Positions 55,549 to 64,000 of a DNA stretch of 64,000 nt are shown piece by piece. Under the pieces are notes generated by a model. The model ran no database searches, was not told where the DNA came from, and saw only the letters and a list, made by a program, of their open reading frames with translations. How positions within the stretch are numbered: the stretch's first letter is position 1; every line of letters begins with the position of its first letter. This DNA comes from Gammaproteobacteria bacterium Ga0077536 (lineage in GTDB: Bacteria; Pseudomonadota; Gammaproteobacteria; Ga0077536), in NCBI GenBank assembly GCA_001464935.1, contig LNEL01000036.1, forward strand, positions 25,903 to 89,902, written 5' to 3'. The position numbers were made by a program, and so were the translations under genes.

Positions 55549-56673
55549 ATGCCCGAAAACCCGCCCCTGTGGTCGCAGATGTCAGTCTGGCTGGTGCTCG
55601 GTGGCGCGTTCGCCGCCGCCGTGCCGCTCGGCGCGCTGCTGGCCGGCACCCGCTACTGCAGCCTCGGCGCGGTCAGCGACTGGCTGCTGTTGCGGGACAC
55701 CCACCGCGCGCGGATGTGGTTGGCAGCGGCTGGCGCAGGCGTGCTCGGCACGCAAGGGCTGGCGGGCTGGGCGGGCGTTGATCTGACCGACACCCTGGTG
55801 CCCTATGCAAGTCCCCACTTCACCCCGATGCGTTATATCGTTGGAGGATTGATGTTCGGGCTGGGCATGCATCTCGCGTCCGGCTGCGCCAGCCGCCAGC
55901 TGCTGCGCGCCGGCGGCGGCAGCCTCAAGGCGGTGCTGATCCTTGCTGCGGCGGCGGTGACGGCCGCGTGGCTGGTCGACGCCGGCGGCTACCCGCAGTT
56001 CGTCGCCCCGTGGCTGGCCCCGGGCACCCTGGCGCTAGAGCGCTGGGGCTTCGCCGATCAGCGGCTCGGAACCTTGTTCGCCGGGTGGTCCGGATCGCCG
56101 CTCGCCGGACACGCGGTCGGCATCTTCGTCGGCGCGGCCCTGCTGCTGCTCGCACGCGGCCGCGCCACCGACCGGCTCCGCGGGGCCGAATGGGCCGCTG
56201 GCCTCGGTCTCGGCGGGCTGGTCGTCGTCGGCTGGTGGTTGACGGGCGGGATGCCGGGCCGCGGCTGGCAGGAGGACATGGCTTTTCTGGCCGCGATGCC
56301 GCGCGGTGTCGGCACGCAGAGCTATACCTTCATCGCGCCGCTCGCCGATCTCCTCGCCTGCCTGCGCGGGCGCGGCGCCGTGACTTTCGGCCTGTGCGGC
56401 GCGAGCGGGCTCGCGCTCGGCAGCGCGCTGTGGCACTGGCGAGGACATCGCTGGCGTGTCGAGCGGCCGCGCGGGGCAGGTGACTGGAGCCGCTGCCTGG
56501 CCGGCGGCACGTTGCTGGGCCTCGGCGGCGTGACCGCACTCGGCTGCACGGTCGGCCAGGGCATCACCGGCTTGTCGACGCTGGCCCTGGGCTCGCTGCT
56601 CGCCACCCTCGCGACGGTCGCCGGTGCCGCGATGGCGATCAAAATTGAATACGCGCTGAGCGGCACTGACTGA
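55549..56673 (+). CDS. YeeE/YedE-family sulfur-compound transporter
   Basis: A 374-residue inner-membrane protein with about 9-10 helices in a duplicated fold, like thiosulfate transporter TsuA. The Cys-bearing family motifs are present: GTRYCSLGAVSDWL, MHLASGCASRQLLRAGGGSL, VTFGLCGASG and TALGCTVGQGITGLSTLALG. ATG 55549 is preferred. ATG 55516/55519 upstream are possible, but TATGAT there also looks like a -10 element. No rhodanese or TusA gene is adjacent, so thiosulfate or a related sulfur species is the probable but untested cargo. Divergent from the FmdB-type gene. Confidence 0.85.
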   Translation: MPENPPLWSQMSVWLVLGGAFAAAVPLGALLAGTRYCSLGAVSDWLLLRDTHRARMWLAAAGAGVLGTQGLAGWAGVDLTDTLVPYASPHFTPMRYIVGGLMFGLGMHLASGCASRQLLRAGGGSLKAVLILAAAAVTAAWLVDAGGYPQFVAPWLAPGTLALERWGFADQRLGTLFAGWSGSPLAGHAVGIFVGAALLLLARGRATDRLRGAEWAAGLGLGGLVVVGWWLTGGMPGRGWQEDMAFLAAMPRGVGTQSYTFIAPLADLLACLRGRGAVTFGLCGASGLALGSALWHWRGHRWRVERPRGAGDWSRCLAGGTLLGLGGVTALGCTVGQGITGLSTLALGSLLATLATVAGAAMAIKIEYALSGTD

Positions 56674-56698
56674 TGCCCGCGACGGGAGAAAATGCATC

Positions 56699-56717
56699 GC
56701 CCGCCACGACGGCGGGC
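56699..56717. repeat. GC-rich hairpin after the YeeE/YedE gene
   Basis: GCCCGCC pairs with GGCGGGC around an ACGAC loop, 26 bases after the transporter stop. There is no U-tract, so it is a weak or rho-dependent end at most. Confidence 0.5.
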
Positions 56718-56749
56718 GTGCTGCGTGCCGGCGAGGTGGCCGGCTCGGC

Positions 56750-56778
56750 TTGGTCTGACCGGGCGGATTCGCTATCAT
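56750..56778 (+). promoter_or_regulatory. Promoter of tRNA-Lys
   Basis: TTGGTC (56750-56755) and TATCAT (56773-56778) are exactly 17 bases apart, about 60 bases before the mature tRNA 5' end. A G+C-rich stretch follows the -10. This is a normal stable-RNA promoter position. Confidence 0.6.
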
Positions 56779-56838
56779 CCGCCGCTCGCTACGAACCTGC
56801 CCGCCCTGCGGCGTCTCCGGTCCGCAGCCTCCCGCGAT

Positions 56839-56914
56839 GCGCCGTTAGCTCAGTTGGTAGAGCACCGGACTTTTAATCCGAGGGTCGTAGGTTCAAGTCC
56901 TACACGGCGCACCA
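56839..56914 (+). tRNA. tRNA-Lys (anticodon TTT)
   Basis: A full 76-base cloverleaf with encoded CCA: acceptor GCGCCGT/ACGGCGC, D-arm GCTCAGTTGGTAGAGC, anticodon stem CGGAC/GTCCG-like pairing around CTTTTAA with TTT, and T-arm GTAGG-TTCAAGT-CCTAC. It marks the left border of an island-like region, and its 3' 31 bases recur 268 bp downstream. Confidence 0.97.
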
Positions 56915-56915
56915 T
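56885..56915 (+). repeat. tRNA 3'-end direct repeat, left copy (attL-like)
   Basis: Bases 56885-56915 match 57153-57183 with two mismatches, including 20 identical bases at the start. The left copy lies inside functional tRNA-Lys, as expected when an element integrates at a tRNA 3' end. Confidence 0.6.
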
Positions 56916-57102
56916 TCTTTTCAAGAAGTTACGATTGAATATATGCCTCCCGGGCTCCCCGGGGGAACGTTTTTGGGGGAACAGCGGGGGAATTGGTCCT
57001 CGAAGAGCGCCGCTCACCCCGAATCTCGCCTTCCAAGCACGTAATCGGCACCGGTTTCCCCCGTGACTCCCCCTCCGACCTGCCAATAGACGAATTGTGC
57101 AT

Positions 57103-57182
57103 TATCCTTCAGCTAGATACCGCTAAAGCACATCGGATTGATAGTCCGATGTTCGTAGGTTCAAGTCCTACAAGGCTCACCA
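57103..57182 (+). tRNA. Degenerate tRNA-like sequence, tRNA-Ile (GAT) type
   Basis: The 3' half is well formed: anticodon stem TCGGA/TCCGA with loop TTGATAG (anticodon GAT), T-arm GTAGG-TTCAAGT-CCTAC, acceptor AAGGCTC, discriminator A and CCA at 57180-57182. The 5' half is poor: the D-stem has only GCT/AGC, the D-loop lacks GG, and the 5' acceptor TATCCTT pairs at only 5 of 7 positions. It is probably a decayed tRNA or an attachment-site relic, not a working tRNA. Confidence 0.35.
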
Positions 57183-57183
57183 T
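57153..57183 (+). repeat. tRNA 3'-end direct repeat, right copy (att-like)
   Basis: A near-copy of the tRNA-Lys 3' end (29 of 31 positions). It lies just before the defence-type genes, so it may be an old recombination border of an inserted element. Confidence 0.55.
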
Positions 57184-57262
57184 CTTTTCAGACCGGAAGT
57201 CCGCGGCCGGCAAGCCCAGAACGTCTGCCAAGCGGCGAAGGGGGTAGTCCCCACGAGCAGAC

Positions 57263-58129
57263 TCAGCCGTCGGGCGCATGCCGCAGATGAACTTCAACTT
57301 CTGTGGCCAATCTCACGGAGAGCTCGTGCGCAGCCGCTTCTGTGTAAACCTCGCGTTCCACCGGTGCCTTATTCAAGATACTTAGAGCGGCCTCGAACGC
57401 AGGCATCAGGTCATCCTGAGACGGGCTGCCCACGAGAAAATAGAGTTTGAAGCGCTCCTGTGCCGACGCAACGCTAGTGAGCTGACCCAACCAGCGATGG
57501 GCTTTCTCCCGAATCGATTCGGACGAGGCTAAATCGAAGGAGACCGGCGCAAGACAGTGCCACACGCCGTTCTTCCAGGCGTGTTCGAACGCCAACTCGT
57601 CATCTCGCACGGTGATGGTTTTCGGTCCCAAGTATTTCAGCACCTGCCGCTGTTGCAATTCGTGGCTGAAATGGCGCCATACATCTGCATCTTGGCGTCG
57701 CTGAGGCGCGTCTGCGGAACGGTCCTTGCTGGGGACGAAGCGCTGGAACAGGTGTTCGAGCGTCTTGGCAGGGTTCTCTGTCAGTCCCGATCCCATCGGT
57801 GCCCACTGGAGTGAACTGTCGTCGGCCCCAAGTACGGAATGGGCGTAGTGCATCACGCTCTTGGCTGCCGCTCGAAACTGAAACTCGCTGCTAAGTTCCT
57901 GCTGGAACTGCACAAACTCCTGGTTGACGTGACGCATCGCAGCACGAAGCGAATCGCTATCGAGGGTTGGAAACACGCTCTTCAACCGTTGCAGCCTGGT
58001 CTGGCAACGCGCAACGACGTAACGCCGCTCTGGCGCCAGTATTGCGACACCAACATTCAGGAACTCACCGCTGGCGATGTCGTGTACATAGCGCAGGACG
58101 GTGTACGTGTAAGGAGTCTTGTTGCTCAT
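57263..58129 (-). CDS. DUF3037 protein, coupled to a HipA-like kinase
   Basis: A 288-residue cytosolic protein with no known activity. The N-terminal DUF3037 block is YTYTVLRYVHDIASGEFLNVGVAILAPE, followed by RLKSVFPTLDSDSLR. The rest is an uncharacterised alpha/beta region (LKYLGPKTITVRDDELAFEH, FKLYFLVGSPSQDDLM). ATG 58129 overlaps the stop of the upstream kinase gene as ATGA, so the two are made together. By eye its base composition is less G+C-rich than the core genes, consistent with transfer. It may be the regulator or partner of the kinase. Confidence 0.75.
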   Translation of the reverse strand: MSNKTPYTYTVLRYVHDIASGEFLNVGVAILAPERRYVVARCQTRLQRLKSVFPTLDSDSLRAAMRHVNQEFVQFQQELSSEFQFRAAAKSVMHYAHSVLGADDSSLQWAPMGSGLTENPAKTLEHLFQRFVPSKDRSADAPQRRQDADVWRHFSHELQQRQVLKYLGPKTITVRDDELAFEHAWKNGVWHCLAPVSFDLASSESIREKAHRWLGQLTSVASAQERFKLYFLVGSPSQDDLMPAFEAALSILNKAPVEREVYTEAAAHELSVRLATEVEVHLRHAPDG

Positions 58130-58929
58130 GCGAGTGTCCTCATGATCTCCTGCACGGCGGGACGCAGATTGTCGCGCAGGTCGCGCAGGAACCCTAGTGC
58201 TATATCGACAGTACGTGCCTCCTCGGTAGTCGGAAACCATGCATCCGGGAGGGCTGTCCGATAAGCGCTCAACCTGGTGTCATCAATGGACTCCCAGGCG
58301 TCGACCAGTTGCGAGTAATCCGGGTGGCTACCACGCAGGCCCGGCCAGAGGACGTGTCCTTGGGGCGCTCGCTGGGTTGCCAACGCACCTGATATCCAGG
58401 GTGGTTGCCAGAAAAGCACTCCCTCGGTCACCAGTGCCATTTCGTGGTCGAAAATTGCGAATTCGTGATCTCTCCACTGCAGATTCGGATTTTCCGGGCG
58501 ACGGTCCGAGTTCTGAACCAGGAGGTCGAATGCATAGATTTGTGCCGCTGTCTGCTGCATAGGTTCGGGAATGCTGCGACCCGGCATCCACGCCGCAAAT
58601 TGGGTCGGCAGTTTGGCGGAGCCAAAACCGACTGGCACTGCGGCACCCAGCATTGCCGCCTCCGTCGGGTACGCAACCGCCACGGCCGCGAGGAAATCCA
58701 GATGCAGTTCGACGCAGAAACATGCTGGTACTGGCAGGCCAAGATCTGCAGCGAGCATCGCGCACAGGGCCTCTCTAGCGAGGCCCGCGAGAGACAGTTG
58801 TGGGCCGGAAAACTTGGCGATGACTTCGACGGACTCACCACCAGCATCATCACACTCCAGAAGAACCGGCGTAGTTCGGCCTTTGGTCATACAGCGAATA
58901 AAGTGTGTAGCAACTAGACTTTCGAGCAT
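58126..58929 (-). CDS. HipA-like kinase, stand-alone
   Basis: A 267-residue protein with the compact HipA/PI3-kinase-like catalytic core. Lys39 in VEVIAKF fits the ATP-binding lysine. FDLLVQNSDRRPENPNL (134-150) gives catalytic Asp142 and metal Asn147, and FAIFDHEMAL gives metal Asp161. It is much shorter than E. coli HipA (about 440 residues), lacks the HipA N-terminal domain, and has no HipB-like repressor gene beside it. Its partner is the DUF3037 gene. It may phosphorylate a protein or tRNA synthetase as part of a toxin or defence system; target unknown. Confidence 0.72.
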   Translation of the reverse strand: MLESLVATHFIRCMTKGRTTPVLLECDDAGGESVEVIAKFSGPQLSLAGLAREALCAMLAADLGLPVPACFCVELHLDFLAAVAVAYPTEAAMLGAAVPVGFGSAKLPTQFAAWMPGRSIPEPMQQTAAQIYAFDLLVQNSDRRPENPNLQWRDHEFAIFDHEMALVTEGVLFWQPPWISGALATQRAPQGHVLWPGLRGSHPDYSQLVDAWESIDDTRLSAYRTALPDAWFPTTEEARTVDIALGFLRDLRDNLRPAVQEIMRTLA

Positions 58930-58998
58930 TGCGAAGCGCTCACAGTTCTATGTCCGGTACGACGGGCCGCATGACGGCAAAGTCCAGGCCCCTTCGCG

Positions 58999-61878
58999 TC
59001 ACGGCACACTGGCCCGCTCGGCGGTCGTCTCACCCATCGGCCCCGAATGCACTGCGCTCACCGAATGATGAGCAATAACATCATCGACTTTCGAGGGCTC
59101 GCCCTTCACCACGTCCCAGCACCAAGTGCCGAACCCACCGCGCTCATTAACGGCGCGGACCCAGCTGTTGAGCGCCATGCGCTTGTTGCGGTTCTGGTCG
59201 GAGTCCTCGCCTTTGATTTCGAGTACGAGGTGTTTGCCGTTCGCAAGCCGAATTAGAAAGTCGGGCACGTACTTGCGCTTGCTGCCGCGCCAGAGGTAGT
59301 AGACGTGGAAACCGAGATGGTCGTTCTTGGCATAAGCCGCTACGTCGTTGCGCTTCTCCAGCAGGGCCGCTGTGTAGTACTCCCAGGTGCCGTCGACTAC
59401 TGCATGGCTGATCTGTGACTTGGTGGTCACGAGGCAAGGTCGAGTCGAATACCAGGTGCGCATCAGGCGCGTCGTGCCGATAGGAAACTCCGGATCGAAC
59501 ACCGGCTCGAAGCGGGCGCCGTTCTGCTGTTGAACATGCGCCACGACGTGCTGAACCACCGCATCGATGGACAGTGCAACGAGAATGCGCTTGCGCAGCG
59601 TTTCCTGATGAAACAGGGACGGGATGTCCAGGGCCGGCGAATGAAAGAACTGCTCGACCAGCCGCACCAGCTGCTGAATCAGCAGTTCGCGGCCACCGGA
59701 GAATCCATGCTCCATCGTCGCCAGCGCCTTGCGCGCGGCGAGAAAGAGCAGGCGCTGGAGCCGGAATTCTTCGGGCAAGGCTTCGAGATCGATCGAGACC
59801 GCCTTCGACATATCGGCCGCGTGGCCCAGCGCCGGCGCGAGATCCGCGGTAACGGGCACCAGCGCCGGGTCAATTTTCAGCGACGGTAGTCTTGCCCAAT
59901 CCATCGTCAGTTCGGGCCGCACCACCACATCCACGCGCAGCACGTTGGGCCAGCTGATTTCCCGATCGGCGCGGTTTGCCAGGGCTTCGATCTGAATGCT
60001 CGCCTTCGGCGGCGGTGGCGGCTCGTTGGGACCAGTGTCGTCCTGGAAAATCGATAGTGGTACGCCGAAGACGTTGACGAACTCCGGACGAAAAAGCTCG
60101 CGGGTCCGCCCGTCCGGACACACCACCGGCTCGGTGTCATACGACACGCGGCGCAAACCTCGCCCGATGACTTGCTCGCACAGCAACTGGCTGGTGAACG
60201 CACGCAGCCCCATGATGTGCGTCACGTTCTTTGCGTCCCAGCCCTCCGACAACATCGCTACCGAAATGACGTTCTGCAGATCCTGCCCTGCCGTCCCGCG
60301 CTTACCGACGTTGTCGATGATGGCGCGCAGCAGTTCTTCTTTTTTCAGTTCGAGCAGCTGCTCTTTGAATGCCGCTGGAATTCGCGCGGCATCGACGATG
60401 GCCCTCAGCACGTCCTCGTAGGCCTTATCAGCGCTCGCCGTCTCGCCGCTTTCGGCCTTCTCCAATACTTTCGAATCTACACGCAGCGTGCGGGTCGGCG
60501 CCTTGAACTCGGGCCAGTGGGCATCGCCCTGCCGGAAGTAGTGTTCGACACGAGCCGCAGTCTCGGTCTTGTTGCAGACCGTCAGCATCACCGGCGGCGA
60601 CAGGTGGCCTGCCTGCTGCCACGCGAGCAGCGTTTCACGCCAGTCGGCGCCCAACAGGGTGTAACCGTTCTGTACAAGTTGGGGCAAGGCTTCGTGCGGC
60701 TCGGCGCCGCGCCGGACCAGATCCTCCTGCACCTCGGGGTCGCGATACAGGTGATACAGCTTCGGGCGGAACGTCTGCGCATCTGGCAGCGCGCCGTCGC
60801 GAATGACCACCCGCGGTGTTTTGACGAGGCCCGCCTCGATGGCGTCGTTCAGCCCAAAGTCCGACACCACCCACTCGAACAGCGCGGATTCGGTGCTCGT
60901 CTTGCCGCTGGGGGCGAAAGGCGTCGCCGACAGATCGAAGCAGCGGCCAATCCGTCGCTGCTTGTGGATGCGGTCCAGCCCTTCTATCCAGCGCGTTGCC
61001 TCATCGAGGTCGATGCCGAGATCTTCTGCCTGCTTGCGGCTGACCTTGAGCTCTGCAGGTTTGCGATAGGCGTGGTGCGCTTCGTCGTTGATGACGACGA
61101 GATCTTTGTAGCCCGCCAGCCGCCCGAGCACGCGTCGCACATAGGCCTCGTCGCTCTCGGCGCCCTTTTTGACGACCGAGCGCTCCTGCACTTTCATGGG
61201 CATCAGGCTGTGCCAGTTCTCGATCAAGATCTCCGCCTGATTGAGCTTCTGCCGCATCGCCTCGTTGGGGCAAAGCGCAAACAGGTCGTAGTAGTTTTCC
61301 GGGTGACCGGGCAAGAGCACCTGCAGGCGCTCGCGCACCGTGAGGCCGGGTGCGACGATGAACACGGCACGCGAGAAATCCCGGTTGCGCTTCGTATAGG
61401 TCAGCGCGTTCAGCACCTGCCAGGTGATGATCATGGCCATCACGGTGGTCTTGCCGCTGCCGGTCGCCATTTTGTTGCACAGCCGCGGCCACGGCCCGCC
61501 GTCACCGGGAACGGCAATTCCCTGTTTGAATTCCTGCGGCGCCTCGACGTGCCAGATTAGGGTTTCGATGGCCTCCAGCTGACAGAAATAGAACGCCTGC
61601 CGGTTCGCTTCCGGATCGGCCCAGTGGGCCAGCAGCTGCCGCGTCACCGCCGTCACGCCAGGGTAATCGGCCGCTCGCCATTCGTTCACCCGTCCGCGGA
61701 TGCGGTTCACCAGTTCGAGTTCGACACCGCGCACCGTGTTGTTGCGCGTGTCGAAGACTTCATAGCCGGCCGGGCGCCGTCCGTCGATCAGATCGAGCCG
61801 GTTGTCGGCGGTGCGACGCCAGTGATGCGTCGGCGGCTCGAACGGCGAGCTGATGATGAGAGAGGCAGGTTTCGTCAT
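58999..61878 (-). CDS. res: Type III restriction enzyme, Res subunit
   Basis: The ATP-dependent translocase and nuclease of a type III restriction-modification system. It has 959 residues. Helicase motifs: Walker A MATGSGKTTV (about 137-146), DEAH in VVINDEAHHAY (265-268), FDLSATPF, LSEGWDAKNV and EQVIGRGLRRV. The C-terminal PD-(D/E)xK endonuclease is at about 870-892: VPDFLIR, then LVLEIKGE. It starts 10 bases after mod and is intact. It needs Mod for recognition, and the mod frame upstream is broken as read. Confidence 0.92.
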   Translation of the reverse strand: MTKPASLIISSPFEPPTHHWRRTADNRLDLIDGRRPAGYEVFDTRNNTVRGVELELVNRIRGRVNEWRAADYPGVTAVTRQLLAHWADPEANRQAFYFCQLEAIETLIWHVEAPQEFKQGIAVPGDGGPWPRLCNKMATGSGKTTVMAMIITWQVLNALTYTKRNRDFSRAVFIVAPGLTVRERLQVLLPGHPENYYDLFALCPNEAMRQKLNQAEILIENWHSLMPMKVQERSVVKKGAESDEAYVRRVLGRLAGYKDLVVINDEAHHAYRKPAELKVSRKQAEDLGIDLDEATRWIEGLDRIHKQRRIGRCFDLSATPFAPSGKTSTESALFEWVVSDFGLNDAIEAGLVKTPRVVIRDGALPDAQTFRPKLYHLYRDPEVQEDLVRRGAEPHEALPQLVQNGYTLLGADWRETLLAWQQAGHLSPPVMLTVCNKTETAARVEHYFRQGDAHWPEFKAPTRTLRVDSKVLEKAESGETASADKAYEDVLRAIVDAARIPAAFKEQLLELKKEELLRAIIDNVGKRGTAGQDLQNVISVAMLSEGWDAKNVTHIMGLRAFTSQLLCEQVIGRGLRRVSYDTEPVVCPDGRTRELFRPEFVNVFGVPLSIFQDDTGPNEPPPPPKASIQIEALANRADREISWPNVLRVDVVVRPELTMDWARLPSLKIDPALVPVTADLAPALGHAADMSKAVSIDLEALPEEFRLQRLLFLAARKALATMEHGFSGGRELLIQQLVRLVEQFFHSPALDIPSLFHQETLRKRILVALSIDAVVQHVVAHVQQQNGARFEPVFDPEFPIGTTRLMRTWYSTRPCLVTTKSQISHAVVDGTWEYYTAALLEKRNDVAAYAKNDHLGFHVYYLWRGSKRKYVPDFLIRLANGKHLVLEIKGEDSDQNRNKRMALNSWVRAVNERGGFGTWCWDVVKGEPSKVDDVIAHHSVSAVHSGPMGETTAERASVP

Positions 61879-61888
61879 CGCAGGCGCT

Positions 61889-64000
61889 TCAGTCGAGAGC
61901 CATTACCTTCAGTGACTCGATGCCGCGGTCGTCGACGATTTTGACGGCAATCTTGCGGTTCTCGCCGGCCTCGAAGGGCAGGCTCACGCTGCCGTGGAAC
62001 GCGGAGAGCAGCGCTTCGTCAAGTTCGGCACGAATATCCTTCTTGAGCTTTTCCCAGCCCTCGCCCTTGCCCGCCATCGGGAAGAACACCTGGCGGGGGA
62101 AGAGGCTGCGCTCGTCGTAATCCGTGTCCAGCGACCACATCGCGATCTTGCTCTTGCCGCCGGAGACGAGCTCGCCCTTGACCGTGTCGAAGTAGTCGAA
62201 GCCATGCACCTCGACTTCGTACTGCCCGTCCTTACGCCGGCGAATCTCGACTTCCGGCTGTCCCATCAGCCAGAAGCTCTGGTTGCTGGCGCGGGCCTTC
62301 TTGAGGTCCTCGGTCAGGAGATCGGTGTTCATCTGCGCCTTGAGCGCCGTGATACCCCTGATGCCGTCGATGTCCTTGGCGGCTTCGGGATCGAAAGTGA
62401 AGGCGCAGAACACGATCATCTTCGGTAATGGAAAGAGGCTGCCGGCCTCGTTCAGGGCGTTCGCCACCTGGCGCTGTTCGAGCGCCGCATGCTCCGGCCC
62501 AAAGCTAACGACCACGCGCTCGCCGCTATCGAGGTGACCGCTCGCATGCAGGTTGCGCAGGTTCACGTCCGTCGGCAGCGCCTCCAAGTCCGCGAACTTC
62601 AGCATCTGGCCGCCCTTGCCACGGATGCCGGTTTTCAGTAGCTCGTCGCGCCACTGGTGCTGCCGACCGCTCTCGCCGGTGCGCGCGATGCTGGCGTCCG
62701 CTTCCTGCGGGCCACTCGCTTCGTCCAGCGATTTCACGCTCGGAAAGGGCACCGCCTCGACCGTGAACGGCCCTGCGATCCGGAGCTTGGACTTGGCAAT
62801 CGCGGGCTGGTCATAGAGCGTTTCCTGATCCGCATGCGCCGCGATTGAATCATCCATCTGCCGCTGCATGGCCTGTCGGGCGGCATGAAAGGAATCGAAT
62901 GCGGGGCGCACGGCGGCGGCCCAGGCTGCCGGGAAGTCGAACGGTACTTCCCACTCGAGCAGCGCGACATCGTCTGCGCCGAGGGCCAGTGCCTCACCTT
63001 TGCGCACACCTTCGTAGACCGTGAACGCTTCTTCGGGCGGATGCTTCATCAGGGCGGCATTCAGATCCTGCAGCGCAGCCTCTATTGCCGGGTGCATGCG
63101 CGCTTGGATCGCATCAATCTCGGGGTTGTTCGCGATCGACTTCAGGGTCACGTGTGGCACGGTCTTGTAGATGAAGCCGCCCTTCAGGCCCTCGTGCGGA
63201 TACTTCAGTTCGAAGTAGTCGTAGCTCGCCGTCATCAGCCGCTGCTTCGCGAGCGTCACGGCGACACGGGAGGTATCGCAGGTGATCCAGCGGCGGCCCC
63301 ATTTTTCGGCGACGTAGGCTGTGGTGCCAGAGCCGCAGGTAGGATCAAGTACGAGGTCGCCAGGATCTGTCGTCATAAGGACGCATCTTTCAACGGCCTT
63401 AGCTCCAGTCTGTACAACATAAACCTTTTCGTCCGTAAAGCTTCCGGTACCGGTGTCTTGCCACACGTTCACTAGGGGGTATGCCGGGAAGTCATCAATG
63501 AACCTTACGTACCCTACTGTTGTGCCGGACGGTTCAATTCTTTTGCAAATCCCAAGTCGCGACATGCCAGCCAGGGTTGTTTTCCAGTGCTTATTCAGGC
63601 CGCAGGTGAATCGTGCGCCAGAAAGCTCGATATCAATGCATTGTCGATTCGAAAGATCCGCCCATCTACGGCGGCGCCACCTCGTTCCTCTTTGCTCATG
63701 CGGCGGCGTCTTCCGTCGGGCTCTTCTACTCTCACGTAGACGCCGGCTGCGTCGCTCTGCTGAGACTTCGGCAAATACAGCTGGCGATACTTCACTCTTT
63801 TGCGGTCCTTCGCATACCACAATAGAACGTCCGCCACCGTTGCAAGCACGTTAACGCGCGCGTCAGGGCTGCTTACTGCAGCGGTCTTTCTGTAAATAAT
63901 CTCCGAACAGAAGTTAGCTGGACCGAAAATCTCATCCAAGATGACACGCGCCAAATGAACGTTTTCATCCGAAATTTGTACGAACACGCTACCTGATTCA
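61889..64000 (-). pseudogene. mod: Type III DNA methyltransferase Mod, frameshifted and cut by window edge
   Basis: The recognition and adenine-methylation subunit. The C-terminal frame (61889 to about 63640) has IELSGARFTCGLNKHWKTT, then the SAM-binding motif LDPTCGSGTTAYVAEKWGRR and a long C-terminal part. The N-terminal frame (about 63640 to the edge) has GSVFVQISDENVHLARVILD, EIFGPANF and RIFRIDN. The two overlap near 63635-63645 and need a one-base shift to join. The catalytic DPPY motif should lie beyond base 64000. No simple-sequence repeat is at the junction, so it does not look like classic phase variation. Confidence 0.85.

Larger units (their letters stand above)
56915..57262. other. 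Gene-free junction between tRNA-Lys and the island genes
   Basis: These 348 bases hold three GGGGGAA copies at 56961, 56975 and 56986, an AT-richer stretch, the degenerate tRNA-like sequence at 57103-57182 and a second tRNA 3'-end repeat. The short ORFs here (reading RVGLEPTTLGLK and LVGLEPTNIGLS in reverse) are false translations of tRNA 3' ends. No integrase gene is present. Confidence 0.5.

Noticed and set aside
57103..57182. Functional tRNA-Ile
   Set aside because: The D-arm and 5' acceptor strand are too degraded; kept only as a low-confidence tRNA-like relic.
56850..57297. Small ORFs reading RVGLEPTTLGLK and LVGLEPTNIGLS
   Set aside because: These are the well-known false translations of tRNA 3' ends on the reverse strand.
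63600..63700. Phase-variable mod gene
   Set aside because: No homopolymer or short tandem repeat lies at the frame change, so classic phase variation is not supported.

Overview
The window is a G+C-rich chromosomal segment from a gammaproteobacterium. Evidence for this is the gene order: tkt-gap-pgk-pyk, kdsD-kdsC-lptCAB-rpoN-hpf-rapZ-ptsH, ruvCAB-ybgC-tolQRAB-pal-cpoB-queC, ilvA opposite rpiA, and polA-DUF2782-thrB. The bacterium is Gram-negative, since it has Lpt, Tol-Pal and KDO genes. Lineage below class is not resolved. The DUF1329/DUF1207 outer-membrane-type proteins and the PhyH dioxygenase suggest an environmental, lipid- or hydrocarbon-exposed lifestyle, but this is inference.

Layout. 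1-8877: one-carbon and central carbon genes (metF fragment, GST, tkt, gap, pgk, pyk and a class I fructose-bisphosphate aldolase). 9179-16647: an accessory-looking block with a DUF1207 barrel, a DUF1329 protein, an AT-rich palindrome-rich control region, an amidase-cupin-PhyH set, small conserved proteins and an MFS transporter. The PhyH gene here is broken by an exact 101-bp inverted copy of sequence 0.6 kb away. 16743-26535: amino-acid biosynthesis (trpGDC, ilvA, hisAFIE), a class II aldolase and VOC protein, rpiA and tatABC. 26639-31668: polA, a DUF2782 protein, thrB and an OmpA-family lipoprotein. 31895-40268: a minus-strand run for KDO synthesis, LPS export, sigma-54, HPF, RapZ (frame-broken), HPr and EI. 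40424-55391: murU, a lytic transglycosylase with two solute-binding domains, queC, Tol-Pal, RuvCAB, nadA and aspS. 55549-56914: a YeeE/YedE sulfur transporter and tRNA-Lys.

57103-64000 looks like a genomic island beside tRNA-Lys. A near-copy of the tRNA 3' end sits 268 bp downstream inside a degenerate tRNA-like sequence. After it come a coupled HipA-like kinase/DUF3037 pair and a type III restriction-modification mod-res pair that runs off the window. The kinase/DUF3037 pair is the best candidate for an incompletely described system.

Caution: the window has an unusual number of frame disruptions in otherwise conserved genes (GST 3' end, rapZ, mod) plus the 101-bp inverted copy. At least some may be assembly or sequencing errors in a draft or metagenomic contig. 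No rRNA, CRISPR array, insertion sequence or integrase was seen.
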